A stretch of 58,290 nt of DNA from Alphaproteobacteria bacterium (GCA_005884765.1 VAZV01000179.1:1-58290); one strand, 5' to 3'. Positions 1 to 10,768 are shown, counted from the stretch's first letter. Notes: generated by a model not told the origin, from the sequence alone. Translations and numbers: made by a program.

Positions 1-1
1 C

Positions 2-628
2 GCGATCAGTCACGACCTGCGCACACCGATCACGCGAATGCGCCTGCGCTCCGAATTTATCGAGGACGAGCTGCATCGCAACCGGATGCTGGGCGATCTC
101 GAGCAGATGCGATCGATGCTGGAGTCCGTGCTTTCCTTCCTGCGTAACGGCCGCAAGCTTGAACCCATGACGCTGATCGATATCGCAAGCACGCTGCAGC
201 TTGTCACCGATCAATTCATCGACATGGGACACAAGGTCAATTATGTCGGTCCCGCCCATGCGATGGCGACCGCGCGACCCAACGACCTCCACCGCAGCGT
301 CAGCAACCTCGTGGACAATGCGATCAGGTTCGGCGGGCAAGCCACGGTGCGCCTCAACATGTCGCCGGACAGCGCGACCATCGATGTCGAGGACAACGGT
401 CCCGGCATTTCAGACGCCGACAAGGGCGAGATGCTGGAACCGTTCGTGCGCGGCGACGACGCCCGCAACATGGATGAAGCCGCAGGATTCGGTCTCGGCC
501 TTTCCATCGCACGCGCCATTGCGTTGGCGCATGGCGGCGCGCTGACGCTTCATGACCGGCAGCCACATGGACTTGTGGTTCGGATCCAAATTCCGCTTCG
601 CCAGCAGAGCCGGCGTTCCGCCGCCTGA
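2..628 (+). CDS. Sensor histidine kinase, C-terminal part (cut by window start)
   Basis: This is the catalytic half of a membrane sensor kinase of a two-component system. It would autophosphorylate on histidine and pass the phosphate to a response regulator, probably encoded upstream outside the window. The frame is open from base 2. The H-box ISHDLRTPITR is at the very edge, so the sensor, membrane and HAMP parts are missing. It is followed by an HATPase_c domain with N-box DNAIRFGG, G1 box DNGPGIS and G2 box GFGLGLS. About 208 residues are visible and the stop at 626-628 is intact. The stimulus cannot be inferred. Confidence 0.9.
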   Translation, partial: AISHDLRTPITRMRLRSEFIEDELHRNRMLGDLEQMRSMLESVLSFLRNGRKLEPMTLIDIASTLQLVTDQFIDMGHKVNYVGPAHAMATARPNDLHRSVSNLVDNAIRFGGQATVRLNMSPDSATIDVEDNGPGISDADKGEMLEPFVRGDDARNMDEAAGFGLGLSIARAIALAHGGALTLHDRQPHGLVVRIQIPLRQQSRRSAA

Positions 629-642
629 CGCGGCGGCGGCCG

Positions 643-843
643 TCAGGCCGCGATCGGTTCGGGCTCGGATTTGGATTCCGCGAAATACGCCACCGCCTCG
701 AAGCGGTAGCCGCAGGCCTCGCAACACCACAGATAGGACGTACGGCCAGGACTGCTTTCAACCCAGTCAGGCGCGACGATCGGTTTGCCGCATTGAGCGC
801 AGGGATTATGTCGGGGCAAATTGCCGAGGGCTTGTTTCGCCAT
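643..843 (-). CDS. Small zinc-ribbon-like protein
   Basis: A 66-residue protein with two cysteine pairs, CAQC near residue 15 and CCEAC near residue 40, the spacing of a small zinc ribbon. Four such cysteines would be expected to bind one zinc ion. It has no signal peptide and ends in an acidic, proline-containing tail. It is convergent with the kinase gene and 14 bases from its stop. I recognise similar short proteins in Bradyrhizobium but no assigned function; a nucleic-acid or protein-binding role is only a guess. Confidence 0.6.
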   Translation of the reverse strand: MAKQALGNLPRHNPCAQCGKPIVAPDWVESSPGRTSYLWCCEACGYRFEAVAYFAESKSEPEPIAA

Positions 844-999
844 GGCGCGTTTCCCTTTTACTCTTTATATCTGTTTTGCGAATTGGACAGGCTTGCTGCC
901 GGACCAGCCAGCAGCGCGGCCCGTCGCTGGAATTTTTAGGACAGCATTGAGACAATAAGACGGCAATATTGCTTCGGCGTGCTGGAGATACCAAAAATT

Positions 1000-2493
1000 T
1001 TATTTCGTTTTCGCAGCGACTGCCGGGTCGTTCGTGTGCACCGCGTCCGGCTTGCGCAAGTGGATCGTCGCGATGTCGTCGGAATAGATTTTCTGCCAGC
1101 CGTCGATGTGATCGAGCAATTTGGTCGCAGCGCTTTGCGTGCGCATCAAGGTGGCCTCGATCTTGTACTCGTCCAGGAGGCGGAACAGGTTTTCCGGCTC
1201 CATCAATCCGGATGCGGCGTTATGATCGACGAAGAATTTCTCGCCGTACAGCTCAGTACGGCCATCGATGAAGGTCGGGACGCCGGCATAGATCAGATAG
1301 CCGCCGAAATCATAGTCGTTGAACACCCGCGTCAAATTGAGCGTCTTGAGCTTGGCAACGGCCGCGACCGGCGAGCCCCGCATATGCGGCTCGAAGCGAT
1401 GTACCGACGCATAGGCAAAGGTTGCCGCCACCAGCGCCACGGTGACGCCGCCGAGCAACGCGCCGCGCGCTGGGACCGCCGCGGTCGAAGGCGACGATGC
1501 TGCAACCCCGATCTGCCTCGCCAGGGGCGCGGCCAGCACGAGCGGTCCGAGCAGCGCCAGGATTTCAGCGGCGCGGCCCTGGGCCAGTGCCATGTGCAGC
1601 AAGCCGAGCAGCAGCACGATGCGCATCAATGGCAGCGTGACGCCGCGGTAAAGCGCGAGCCCAATTCCGAGCAGCAGGCAAATCTCGAACGGGCCGATGC
1701 CGCCAAAATCCGCGGGCTTCCATTCCATGATCAGCGGCAGCGCATTGCCGAGCGCCAGGATCTTCTGCGAGGCCAACAGGGAATTCCACCCGTACGGCGT
1801 GGCGCAGCTTGCGAGCAGCGCCGCCAGCGCGAACGCCGCCCAGCGCAACGCTAGCTGTTTCCGTTGGGCGGCTTGCGCGCCCAAGAGCGCATCGAGCGCG
1901 ACCGGGGCGATCAGCACCAGGCCGAAGACGAAGCCGCCATGCAGATTGGCCCATAGCGCCATCAAGGGCACTAGCCAGTACGAGGGCGCGTCGTGCCGGT
2001 CGGCGGCTGCGATCAGGCCTGCGAACCAGGCGACCATAACCGGCATGGCCAGCACGTGCGGCCGCGCCAACAGATGCGGCATGGTCAGCGCCAGCGCCGC
2101 GGTGATGAACACCAGGGTGGCGCTTTCGCTCAGACGCCGGCTTAGGAACCTTGCGAGCAGCCCAAACGTCGCCGCAATCGCCAAGGCCGCCACGACCACG
2201 GGTCCGCTCCAGCCCGAAATGGCGTAGGCCTCGGCGTAAATCGCCTGCGCCAACCATTGCGTCGAAATCCAGCTCTCGCCGCGCATGGTGAAGGAATAGA
2301 CGTCGGTCTCGGGCACCGCGCGATGGTCGAGAATCCATTGCCCGAGCGTGACCTGCCACATCGTATCGGGATCGATCAGCAGCCGGTTTCCGGCGAGCAG
2401 GAACAGCGTATAGACACCGATGCCGACCCATAGCGGCAAAAGCCCTCGCATGGGGCTTGCCGCGACGTCGGCATGCACGACGGATATCGTCAT
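1000..2493 (-). CDS. Polytopic membrane protein, possibly GT-C-like
   Basis: A predicted integral membrane protein of 497 residues with about ten hydrophobic segments in the first 390 residues. A C-terminal soluble part of about 110 residues follows, containing the segment VFNDYDFGGYLIYAG and then a DGRTELYG motif. A first periplasmic loop with a DPDTMW motif after the first membrane helix, plus a soluble C-terminal domain, resembles GT-C glycosyltransferase-like proteins, but no family can be assigned with certainty. I chose the ATG at 2493 (MTISVV) over a start 19 codons upstream because the upstream segment looks non-coding. It is divergent from the lytic transglycosylase gene. Confidence 0.75.
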   Translation of the reverse strand: MTISVVHADVAASPMRGLLPLWVGIGVYTLFLLAGNRLLIDPDTMWQVTLGQWILDHRAVPETDVYSFTMRGESWISTQWLAQAIYAEAYAISGWSGPVVVAALAIAATFGLLARFLSRRLSESATLVFITAALALTMPHLLARPHVLAMPVMVAWFAGLIAAADRHDAPSYWLVPLMALWANLHGGFVFGLVLIAPVALDALLGAQAAQRKQLALRWAAFALAALLASCATPYGWNSLLASQKILALGNALPLIMEWKPADFGGIGPFEICLLLGIGLALYRGVTLPLMRIVLLLGLLHMALAQGRAAEILALLGPLVLAAPLARQIGVAASSPSTAAVPARGALLGGVTVALVAATFAYASVHRFEPHMRGSPVAAVAKLKTLNLTRVFNDYDFGGYLIYAGVPTFIDGRTELYGEKFFVDHNAASGLMEPENLFRLLDEYKIEATLMRTQSAATKLLDHIDGWQKIYSDDIATIHLRKPDAVHTNDPAVAAKTK

Positions 2494-2686
2494 TTCCGGG
2501 ACCCAATCCCTACCGGTTTGGAACCAAGGGATCGAAGCACGCCAAGGCATAATTCCAGGTAAATCCGGCCGGTGGATTGCGGGCGCAGCGCCCGATAAAG
2601 CCCGTTTTTGGCCACATCCGCGCTCAAATCAGGGACATAAAACCCCTAAATCCGCGCGGATTGCGCGACTTGTGAGGGCGATCCCG

Positions 2687-3139
2687 ATGAAGCGTTCACT
2701 ATGGCTTGCGTGGCTGATAACCATGGCAGTGCTGCCGTTTGCACAAACCGCGCAAGCTGGTGGTGCCGGCGAATATGAAGCCTTGGTCGCAACCCACGCC
2801 CAGGCCAATGGCGTGCCGCCGGCCCTGGTTCATCGCGTGATCCTGCGAGAAAGCCGCTATCAACCGCATCTGGTCGGACGCTGCGGCTGCATTGGGCTGA
2901 TGCAGATCAAGCTCGCGACTGCCCGCGGCCTCGGCTACACCGGCGACGCCGTAGGGCTGCGCGACCCCAACACCAACCTTACCTACGGGGTCAAATACCT
3001 CGCCGGCGCCTACCGCGCTGCACATGGCGATCATGCGCGCGCTATGCATTATTATGCGAGCGGCTATTATTATGCCGCCAAGCACCAGCGGCAGGCGAAA
3101 AATCTCACCGACGCCAACGCGCTGGTCCCCCGGAACTAG
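2687..3139 (+). CDS. Secreted lytic transglycosylase (SLT domain)
   Basis: A 150-residue exported protein that should cleave the glycan strands of peptidoglycan. A signal peptide covers residues 1-24 (MKRS start, hydrophobic core, AQA cleavage site). The SLT/goose-lysozyme-like domain follows, with the catalytic glutamate in LRESRYQP at residue 55 and the GLMQIK motif near residues 70-75. The later YGVKYLAGAY and MHYYASGYYYA segments are typical of the family. The ATG at 2687 has a GAGGG ribosome site ten bases upstream; the frame stays open further upstream, but that part lacks coding character. It is at the short end for the family, a single-domain enzyme. Confidence 0.88.
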   Translation: MKRSLWLAWLITMAVLPFAQTAQAGGAGEYEALVATHAQANGVPPALVHRVILRESRYQPHLVGRCGCIGLMQIKLATARGLGYTGDAVGLRDPNTNLTYGVKYLAGAYRAAHGDHARAMHYYASGYYYAAKHQRQAKNLTDANALVPRN

Positions 3140-3140
3140 C

Positions 3141-3259
3141 GGTCATGCCCGGCCTTGTACCGGGCAATTTTTGTCCGCAGCAGCGCCAAGACGTGGATGG
3201 CCCGGGACATGGGCGAGCGGAAGCGACGCCGTCCGCACGGCCATGCCCAGCAATGACGA
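3141..3259. repeat. Intergenic inverted repeat (GTCATGCCCGGCC type)
   Basis: The element starts with GGTCATGCCCGGCC, has a TACCGGGCA inner arm, and ends in a CAATGACG segment. It belongs to the same broad class as the elements at 4679-4780, 16733-16869 and 32675-32766. It lies between the transglycosylase stop and the TPP riboswitch and codes for nothing recognisable. Confidence 0.6.
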
Positions 3260-3308
3260 GGTGGGGTGCGTTGACACCTCACGTGATAGGCCTACATTAG
3301 CCCTGTTC

Positions 3309-3420
3309 CGAGGGGAGCTCCGACGAGGAGCTGAGATACCGCAAGCTTGGACCCGTTTCTTGAGGGTTTGAGACCGCGGTGACCCTTTGAACCTGATCCG
3401 GGTCATGCCGGCGAAGGGAC
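3309..3420 (+). ncRNA. TPP riboswitch (THI element)
   Basis: The conserved TPP aptamer sequences are present in order: a GGGGAGCTCC arm, the CTGAGATACC core, the ACCCTTTGAACCTGATC block and the GGTCATGCCGGCGAAGGGA block. It ends directly at the ribosome binding site of thiO (ATG at 3425). Thiamine pyrophosphate binding is known in this family to mask the start region of thiamine biosynthesis mRNAs. Here the AAGGGACAGGG ribosome site overlaps the 3' end of the aptamer, so control is most likely at translation initiation. Confidence 0.96.
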
Positions 3421-3424
3421 AGGG

Positions 3425-4438
3425 ATGTACCAAAGTTTAGGACCGCGTGGGGATTCCCCCATTTCCATCATCGGCGCAGGCATCGCCGGCGCCTGGAACG
3501 CGTTGCTGCTGGCGCAGGCCGGCCATCCCGTGACCGTGCATGAGCGCAGCGACACCGCGATGCGGCAGTCCACCAGTCACTGGGCCGGCGGCATGCTCGC
3601 GCCCTGGTGCGAGGCCGAGACTTCCGAGCCCGTGATCAGCCGGCTCGGCATCCGCTCGCTCGATCTCTGGCGTCGGCATTTCCCGGAAACTCCGATGAAC
3701 GGCTCGCTGGTCGTGGCGCATGCGCGCGACCGCAGCGACTTCGAGCGGTTTGCCAGGCGCACCACCGGCCATCGGCGGCTCGATGCACGGGCTTTGGGTG
3801 AACTCGAGCCTTCGCTGGAAGGCCGCTTCCGCGACGGCCTGTTCTACGCGGACGAGGGCCATGTCGAGCCGCGGCGCGTGTTGCCGCAATTGCATGCGCG
3901 GATCGCGGCCGCCGGCAGCACCATTCAATTCAACAGCGAGGCCAAGGCCGATGATCTCGAGGGCACCGTGATCGATTGCCGCGGCCGTGCCGCGCGCGAT
4001 ACCCAGCCAAGCTTGCGCGGCGTCAAGGGGGAGATGATCGTCGTCGAGACCGATGAGGTCGAACTGTCGCGCCCGGTGCGGCTGATCCATCCGCGCTGGC
4101 CGCTCTATGTGATCCCGCGCGGCGACGGCCGCTTCATGCTGGGGGCGACCTCGATCGAGGCGCAAGATAGCGGCGTCAGCGTCCGCTCGGCGCTGGAATT
4201 ATTGGGCGCGGCCTATGCGGTGCATCCGGCCTTTGCCGAAGCGCGCATCGTCGAATTCGGCTCCGGACTGCGTCCGGCCTTTCCCGACAATCTGCCGCGC
4301 ATCGCGATCGACAAGGAAAAGATCGCGGTGAACGGGCTCTATCGCCACGGCTTCCTGCTGGCGCCCGCGCTGGCGGAGCTGGTGCTCGGCTACGTCGAGC
4401 GCGGCGTGATCGACAACGAGGTGATGCAATGCGCGTGA
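3425..4438 (+). CDS. thiO: Glycine oxidase ThiO
   Basis: An FAD-dependent amine oxidase of 337 residues. It oxidises glycine to dehydroglycine (iminoacetate), which the ThiG reaction needs to build the thiazole of thiamine. The dinucleotide-binding motif GAGIAG is at residues 17-22, followed by the conserved TSHWAGGMLAPWCEAE segment of DAO-type enzymes, and the C-terminal FGSGLRPAFPDNLP and NGLYRHGFLLAPA FAD contacts. The ATG sits a few bases after the TPP riboswitch. The gene overlaps thiS by 10 bases, which indicates translational coupling. Confidence 0.95.
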   Translation: MYQSLGPRGDSPISIIGAGIAGAWNALLLAQAGHPVTVHERSDTAMRQSTSHWAGGMLAPWCEAETSEPVISRLGIRSLDLWRRHFPETPMNGSLVVAHARDRSDFERFARRTTGHRRLDARALGELEPSLEGRFRDGLFYADEGHVEPRRVLPQLHARIAAAGSTIQFNSEAKADDLEGTVIDCRGRAARDTQPSLRGVKGEMIVVETDEVELSRPVRLIHPRWPLYVIPRGDGRFMLGATSIEAQDSGVSVRSALELLGAAYAVHPAFAEARIVEFGSGLRPAFPDNLPRIAIDKEKIAVNGLYRHGFLLAPALAELVLGYVERGVIDNEVMQCA

Positions 4439-4626
4439 TCGTCAATGGCGAGCCGCGGGAGATCAGCGCATCGCGGGTCGATGCGCTGTTGAGCGAGCTC
4501 GAATATGAGGGCACGCATTTCGCGATCGCGCTGAATTACGACGTGCTGCCCAAGAGCCGCTGGGCGGCGACGCCACTGAAGAATGGCGACGAGATCGAGA
4601 TCATCACGCCGAGGCAGGGAGGTTGA
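4429..4626 (+). CDS. thiS: Sulfur carrier protein ThiS
   Basis: A 65-residue beta-grasp protein. Its C-terminal Gly-Gly is adenylated and converted to a thiocarboxylate, which donates sulfur to the thiazole ring made by ThiG. The family features are the starting MRVIVNGEPREI strand, the FAIALNYDVLPK segment and the GDEIEIITPRQGG end. It overlaps the end of thiO. No thiF-like activating enzyme is in the window, so that step must be encoded elsewhere. Confidence 0.95.
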   Translation: MRVIVNGEPREISASRVDALLSELEYEGTHFAIALNYDVLPKSRWAATPLKNGDEIEIITPRQGG

Positions 4627-4647
4627 TTGAGATGAGCGCGCGCACGC

Positions 4648-4683
4648 CTCATATTCAGCTGTCATCTCATATTCGGCTGTCAT
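4648..4683. repeat. 18-bp tandem direct duplication
   Basis: Two adjacent copies of an 18-base unit starting CTCATATTC and ending CTGTCAT, at 4648-4665 and 4666-4683, differ at one position. They lie just after the thiS stop and run into the inverted repeat at 4679. Confidence 0.85.
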
Positions 4684-4780
4684 CGCCCGGCTTGACCGGG
4701 CGACCCAGTACGCCGCGCCCTGTCGATAACGCTCAGTCGCCTCTGGAATACTGGATCCCCGCTTTCGCGGGGATGACGAG
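4679..4780. repeat. Intergenic inverted repeat inside the thi operon
   Basis: An element starting GTCATCGCCCGGCTTGACCG, with an inner CCCGCTTTCGCGGG hairpin and a final GGATGACGA. Its ends are complementary, so transcripts through thiS-thiG should fold into a hairpin here. It fills most of the 193-base thiS-thiG gap. No coding content is seen. Confidence 0.75.
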
Positions 4781-4819
4781 TACGGGATGCGGAAATACCG
4801 AGCATGGGATGTTGACGCG

Positions 4820-5602
4820 ATGCTGAACTTCTACGGCCGCGAATTTTCTTCCCGCCTCCTGATCGGCAGTGCGCTGTATCCCTCGCCGGCGATCATGCAG
4901 GGGGCAATCCGGACATCGGGCGCGCAGATCGTCACGGTGTCGCTGCGGCGGGAGGCCGCCGGGGGCAAGACCGGCGATGCGTTCTGGTCGCTGATCCGCG
5001 AACTCGATGTGACCGTGCTGCCGAACACCGCCGGCTGCCGCACCGTGCGCGAGGCCGTGACCACCGCAAAGCTCGCGCGTGAATTGTTTGCGACCTCCTG
5101 GATCAAGTTGGAGGTGATCGCCGACAACGACACGCTGCAGCCCGACGTGGTCGGCCTGGTCGAAGCCGCCGATATCCTGATCAAGGACGGCTTCGACGTG
5201 TTCCCCTATTGCACGGAAGATTTGAGCGTAGCGATGCGGCTGGTCGATGCCGGCTGCAAGGTGGTGATGCCGTGGGCGGCGCCGATCGGCAGCGCGAAGG
5301 GCATCATCAACCGCGACGCGCTGAAACTGTTGCGCGACCGCCTGAGCGACGTGACGCTGGTGGTCGATGCCGGCCTCGGCGCGCCATCGCACGCGGCGCA
5401 GGCGTTGGAACTCGGCTACGACGCGGTGCTTTTGAATACGGCGATCGCCAAAGCCGCCGATCCCGTGGCGATGGCGGGCGCGTTCCGCGCCGGCGTCGAG
5501 GCCGGACGCTTGGCTTATGAGGCCGGGCTGATGGAAGCCCGCGATTTCGCTTCTCCTTCCACTCCCGTCGTCGGGACCCCATTCTGGCACGCCGTATCAT
5601 GA
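4820..5602 (+). CDS. thiG: Thiazole synthase ThiG
   Basis: A TIM-barrel enzyme of 260 residues that joins 1-deoxyxylulose 5-phosphate, dehydroglycine and ThiS-bound sulfur to form thiazole phosphate. It starts [16 protein letters not shown]. The lysine of [10 protein letters not shown] at residue 96 matches the Schiff-base lysine of the family. [19 protein letters not shown] and [14 protein letters not shown] are further ThiG signatures. The ATG at 4820 was chosen because homologues begin there; an in-frame start 11 codons upstream lies inside repeat-flanking sequence. The stop overlaps the thiE start in ATGA. Confidence 0.95.
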   Translation: MLNFYGREFSSRLLIGSALYPSPAIMQGAIRTSGAQIVTVSLRREAAGGKTGDAFWSLIRELDVTVLPNTAGCRTVREAVTTAKLARELFATSWIKLEVIADNDTLQPDVVGLVEAADILIKDGFDVFPYCTEDLSVAMRLVDAGCKVVMPWAAPIGSAKGIINRDALKLLRDRLSDVTLVVDAGLGAPSHAAQALELGYDAVLLNTAIAKAADPVAMAGAFRAGVEAGRLAYEAGLMEARDFASPSTPVVGTPFWHAVS

Positions 5603-6210
5603 TTGCGTATCCTGACCGCTTTTATCCCGTCGTAGACAGCGTCGCCTGGGTCGCGCGCCTTGCATTGCTTGGCGTCGGTACGGTGCAGCTGCGCGCCAAG
5701 AATCTCAAGGACGCCGAGGCGCTGGAGATCGTTCGCGACGCACTCGCTGTCATCAAGGGCACGCCGACAAAACTCGTCGTCAATGACTACTGGCGCGCGG
5801 CGATCGAGGCTGGCGCCAAACATCTGCACCTCGGCCAGGAGGATTTGGCCGATGCCGATCTCAAGGCGATCCGCGACGCCGGCCTGACGCTTGGGCTTTC
5901 CACGCATGACGACGAAGAACTGGCGACCGCGCTGCGCGCCAAGCCCGACTACGTCGCCCTCGGGCCGATCTTTCCGACCACGCTGAAATCGATGCGTTTC
6001 GCGCCGCAGGGCGTTGCAAGGATCACCGAATGGAAGAAACGCGTCGGCAACATCCCGCTGGTTGCGATCGGCGGCATCAAGTTTGAGGGCGCGCCTGAGA
6101 TCTTTGCCGCCGGCGCGGATTCCATCGCCGTCGTCAGCGATGTCACCCAGAACGCCGATCCCGACGCACGGGTACGCGCGTGGCTCGGAATGAACGCGGA
6201 GGCCGCTTGA
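5599..6210 (+). CDS. thiE: Thiamine phosphate synthase ThiE
   Basis: A 203-residue TIM-barrel protein that couples HMP pyrophosphate to thiazole phosphate to give thiamine phosphate. ThiE motifs in order: QLRAKN (pyrophosphate side), [33 protein letters not shown] and VAIGGI, with [11 protein letters not shown] near the end. The ATG overlaps the thiG stop by four bases, so the two are translationally coupled. At about 200 residues it has the length of a complete ThiE, not a fused ThiDE. No thiD is in the window. Confidence 0.94.
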   Translation: MIAYPDRFYPVVDSVAWVARLALLGVGTVQLRAKNLKDAEALEIVRDALAVIKGTPTKLVVNDYWRAAIEAGAKHLHLGQEDLADADLKAIRDAGLTLGLSTHDDEELATALRAKPDYVALGPIFPTTLKSMRFAPQGVARITEWKKRVGNIPLVAIGGIKFEGAPEIFAAGADSIAVVSDVTQNADPDARVRAWLGMNAEAA

Positions 6211-6234
6211 AATGAGCAAAGAAAACCCACCGCC

Positions 6235-6355
6235 GTCATTGCGAGGAGCGCAAGCGACGAAGCAATCCATGCCTCCACCCTGGGGGCAGCTATGGATTGC
6301 TTCGCGGAGCCTGTCATCGGGCGCGCATTCGCGCGACCCGTTGGCTCGCAATGAC
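6235..6355. repeat. Intergenic inverted repeat, GTCATTGCGAG family, copy 1
   Basis: The element starts GTCATTGCGAGGAGCG and ends in CTCGCAATGAC, the inverse complement. Inside are GCGACGAAGCAATCCAT and its inverse ATGGATTGCTTCGC. It is the first of three copies in the window (also 15945-16062 and 43575-43695). It separates thiE from thiC. Confidence 0.88.
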
Positions 6356-6388
6356 GGCATCGATAGATAGAAATTCAAAGGAGGATAG

Positions 6389-8290
<1,902 letters not shown>

Positions 8291-8316
8291 GCCTTCCACT
8301 CCCGGTCATATCGAAG

Positions 8317-8396
8317 GGCGGATTAGCGCAGCGTAACCGCCATCTTCTCCCATCGCCGTGGTAATGGCGGGTTACGCGTTCGCTAACCCGCCATTA
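8317..8396. repeat. Inverted repeat after thiC
   Basis: The segment contains GCGGATTAGCGCAGCGTAACC and an inverse arm GGGTTACGCGTTCGCTAACCC, so the RNA can fold into a long hairpin. It may end the thi transcript, but there is no clear T-run. It resembles a dispersed Bradyrhizobium element. The rest of 8397-8565 holds nothing else recognisable. Confidence 0.6.
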
Positions 8397-8565
8397 CCTG
8401 CAATCAACAGCCGCTTGCACGCCCGCCGGCAATCACCGCCTTTCAACTTGCATCCGTCACGCTTTTGCCGCACGACTTGCCTATCCGCCCCATCGCAAAA
8501 GATGGACACCGCCTCGGCGCACGACGCGCTGGGGTTGGGGCATATTTTCCTCCAGGAGATTCTTC

Positions 8566-8823
8566 ATGCGTCACGCTACCGCCCTCTGTGCCGCTGTCGG
8601 CATCGCTGTCTCGGGCCTTGCTGTCGTCAGTCCCGCGCAAGCCGGCTACTATGTGATCCGCTGGGACAATACCGGCGTCTGCCAGATCTGGAATGAGGAC
8701 CTGAGGTACAAGCCAATCCAATGGCCGTCGGAGTACAAGGTCGTCAGCAAGCCCGTTCCGACCTTCGCTGCCGCGATGGCTGTGCAGGAGAAGATGCGGC
8801 TGCAGCGCCACTGCACACTCTAG
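8566..8823 (+). CDS. Small secreted protein of unknown function
   Basis: An 85-residue protein with a signal peptide (residues about 1-26, ending SPAQA). The mature part of about 59 residues is rich in aromatic residues and carries two cysteines, one in VCQIW and one in RHCTL, which could form a disulfide. A ribosome site CAGGAGA precedes the ATG by eight bases. I know similar short exported proteins in Bradyrhizobium but no function for them. Confidence 0.7.
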   Translation: MRHATALCAAVGIAVSGLAVVSPAQAGYYVIRWDNTGVCQIWNEDLRYKPIQWPSEYKVVSKPVPTFAAAMAVQEKMRLQRHCTL

Positions 8824-8891
8824 GGGCGCACGCAGGGTGAGCAAAGGCGATCTTTGCGCCTTGCCCACCATCCTTCACAGCTCGTAGCAAG

Positions 8892-8962
8892 CGTAGCCCG
8901 GATGAGCGGAGCGATATCCGGGGGCCACAAACCCGCATGTCGCTGCGCTCATGCGGGCTACG
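8892..8962. repeat. Inverted repeat, GTAGCCCGGATGAGC family, copy 1
   Basis: The element starts CGTAGCCCGGATGAGCG and ends ATGCGGGCTACG in inverse orientation, with internal ATATCCGGG. A second copy is at 57672-57742. It overlaps the 3' flank of the next minus-strand gene. Confidence 0.8.
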
Positions 8963-8965
8963 TTA

Positions 8966-9406
8966 CTACCTCAACGTAATCGCGAGCCCGCTTAAGTCCG
9001 CGTTCGCCATCAGCCCCACCTGGCGGCCGGACAATTCCAGCACCGCGCCCTTCTGGTTGGTCAGCACGATCGCGCGGGCGCCGCCGCCGACCGCGAGCCC
9101 GGCGCCTGCCGCGCCGTAGACGCCGGCGACATCCGATGGCCGGTAGATGTTGCTCACCCGGCCGCGCAGCACCGTCTTCGATCCGCCAAACACGAGGCCG
9201 TAATCCAGTCCGCCGGTGGACAGCGCATAAGTCCGCCCGCGGAAGTTCAGGACGCCGCCACCGCCCGAGCCGCCGATGATCCACCCCGCCTTGTAAATCG
9301 TGAGCGAGACAAAGCCCTCGTCGGCACGGCAGGCCGAGGACAGCGCGGTGCCAGCGAAAACCGTCAGCGCGAGAAGCGCAACACGAATGGCGGATGATTT
9401 CTTCAT
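8966..9406 (-). CDS. Secreted glycine-rich protein, EipA/DUF1134-like at best
   Basis: A 146-residue exported protein. The signal peptide is residues 1-28 from MKKSSAIR, with a cleavage region SSACRADEG. The mature part is small-residue rich, with GGSGGGG and a GVYGAAGAGLAVGGGARAI segment. The overall pattern is reminiscent of the envelope protein family EipA (DUF1134), but I would not assign it. The start at 9406 is preferred over one 16 codons upstream because it opens the signal peptide. It is divergent from the RidA gene. Confidence 0.65.
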   Translation of the reverse strand: MKKSSAIRVALLALTVFAGTALSSACRADEGFVSLTIYKAGWIIGGSGGGGVLNFRGRTYALSTGGLDYGLVFGGSKTVLRGRVSNIYRPSDVAGVYGAAGAGLAVGGGARAIVLTNQKGAVLELSGRQVGLMANADLSGLAITLR

Positions 9407-9621
9407 TTGATACGGTCTCCTTGGGGATTCTTGTGAGCAAGCATTGCCGCGCAAAGTGAGTCGCGCGTTTGCGATTGTAGCCGATGGACCGAATGGGAAA
9501 AGCGTATTCGCGACCCCCTACGCGATCCGCGCCGCTCGCCCCCGCAAGATAGACTAGTCGGGAGGGGCAGATTGCGTCATCCTCAAGCTCGCGCCTCCCA
9601 AACTCCCATGAGGAGTGACCC

Positions 9622-10008
9622 ATGCCCCCGATCCAGCACTTCCCGCCGCCTGCCGGCATCAAATCACCACCGCTCTCGTTCGCCACACGCGTCGGCGACT
9701 TGCTGTTCATCTCGGGCATCCCCGGCTTTGATGACAAGGGCGCGCTGCCGGACGGCTTCGAGGCGCAGTTCGGGTTTGTCGTGAAGAACATCAAGCGCGT
9801 GCTCGACGAAGCCGGCGCGGGCTTTCGCGATCTGGTCAAGGTCAACGTGCTCTTGACCCGCGCCTCCGACGTCGCCGCGATGAACGCCTTGTATGCGGGA
9901 GCTTTCGGGCCTCCGCCCTACCCCGCGCGCACCACCTGCGTGGTCCAGGCGCTGCCCGATCCGAAAATGCTGATCGAGATCGAGGGCGTGGCGTCGCTGG
10001 CGAAGTAA
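9622..10008 (+). CDS. RidA/YjgF/UK114 family protein
   Basis: A 128-residue protein of the Rid family, members of which hydrolyse reactive enamine/imine intermediates or act on related small molecules. The features are the LLFISGIPG strand after an N-terminal extension, VVKNIKRVLDEAGAGFRDLVKVNVLL, and PARTTCVVQALPDPKMLIEIEGVA at the end. The arginine in PARTTC corresponds to the substrate-carboxylate contact of the archetype. An AGGAGTG ribosome site precedes the ATG. It is the first of four consecutive genes on this strand. Confidence 0.9.
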   Translation: MPPIQHFPPPAGIKSPPLSFATRVGDLLFISGIPGFDDKGALPDGFEAQFGFVVKNIKRVLDEAGAGFRDLVKVNVLLTRASDVAAMNALYAGAFGPPPYPARTTCVVQALPDPKMLIEIEGVASLAK

Positions 10009-10075
10009 CGATGTCAGCGGCTCACCGCTGCTTCAATTGACCTGTCTTTGTAGCTGCCTCGAACCGGAGCTTCGC

Positions 10076-10768
10076 ATGCTCACGCTTTACTCCTACCCCA
10101 CGCTGTTCGGCGTCGCCGACAACAACGGCTACGGCCTGAAGGTATTCGCGTTCCTCAAGCTTGCGGGCGTGCCGTTCCAGCACGAGCATATCTTCGACGC
10201 CTCGAAAGCGCCGCGCGGCCAGCTTCCCTACATCGTCGACGGCAGCGACACGGTTGGCGACAGCGAGACCATCCTTAAATATGTCACCGAGAAATACCAC
10301 CTGACCATCGACGCGGCGCTGACACCGGCGCAGCGCACCCAAAACCTGCTGGTCACGCGCATGCTCGACGACCTCTATTGGGTGATGTCGTATTCGCGCT
10401 GGAAGGACGAGCGCTACTGGCACGCGTTCCGCGATGCGCTCAAGCGCGAGCATCCGAGCCTGACCGAAGAGGGCCTCGCCAAGGCGCAGGCGTTCAATGC
10501 CCAGCGCTACTACTACCAGGGCATCGGCCGCTACGAACCCGACGCCGCAATGGCGCGCGGGCTCGCCGATCTCGCCGCGATTGCCGATCTCATTCCCCCG
10601 AAAGGTTATGTGCATGGCGAGCGGCCGACCGGCATTGATGCCGGCATCTACGGTTTTGTCGCCAACATCTATTTCTACGACATCGACACGCCGCTCAAGC
10701 AATTCGTGGTCGCGCATGACAACATCGTGCGCCACTGCCGCGCCATTCACGAAGCCGTCAGCACATGA
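10076..10768 (+). CDS. Glutathione S-transferase family protein
   Basis: A 230-residue cytosolic protein with a thioredoxin-like N-domain (MLTLYSYPTLFGVADNNGYGLKV, then GQLPYIVDG, the cis-proline segment, and DSETILKYV, the glutathione gamma-glutamyl contact). An all-alpha C-domain follows. It likely conjugates glutathione to an electrophile or acts in a reductive step. The ATG at 10076 with a CGGAG ribosome site was chosen over an upstream in-frame start that has no coding support. It follows the RidA gene by 67 bases and precedes the SDR gene by 48. Confidence 0.88.
   Translation: MLTLYSYPTLFGVADNNGYGLKVFAFLKLAGVPFQHEHIFDASKAPRGQLPYIVDGSDTVGDSETILKYVTEKYHLTIDAALTPAQRTQNLLVTRMLDDLYWVMSYSRWKDERYWHAFRDALKREHPSLTEEGLAKAQAFNAQRYYYQGIGRYEPDAAMARGLADLAAIADLIPPKGYVHGERPTGIDAGIYGFVANIYFYDIDTPLKQFVVAHDNIVRHCRAIHEAVST

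Noticed and set aside
2420..2686. N-terminal extension of the SLT lytic transglycosylase.
   Set aside because: It would place about 89 non-conserved residues before a normal signal peptide and overlaps the divergent gene.
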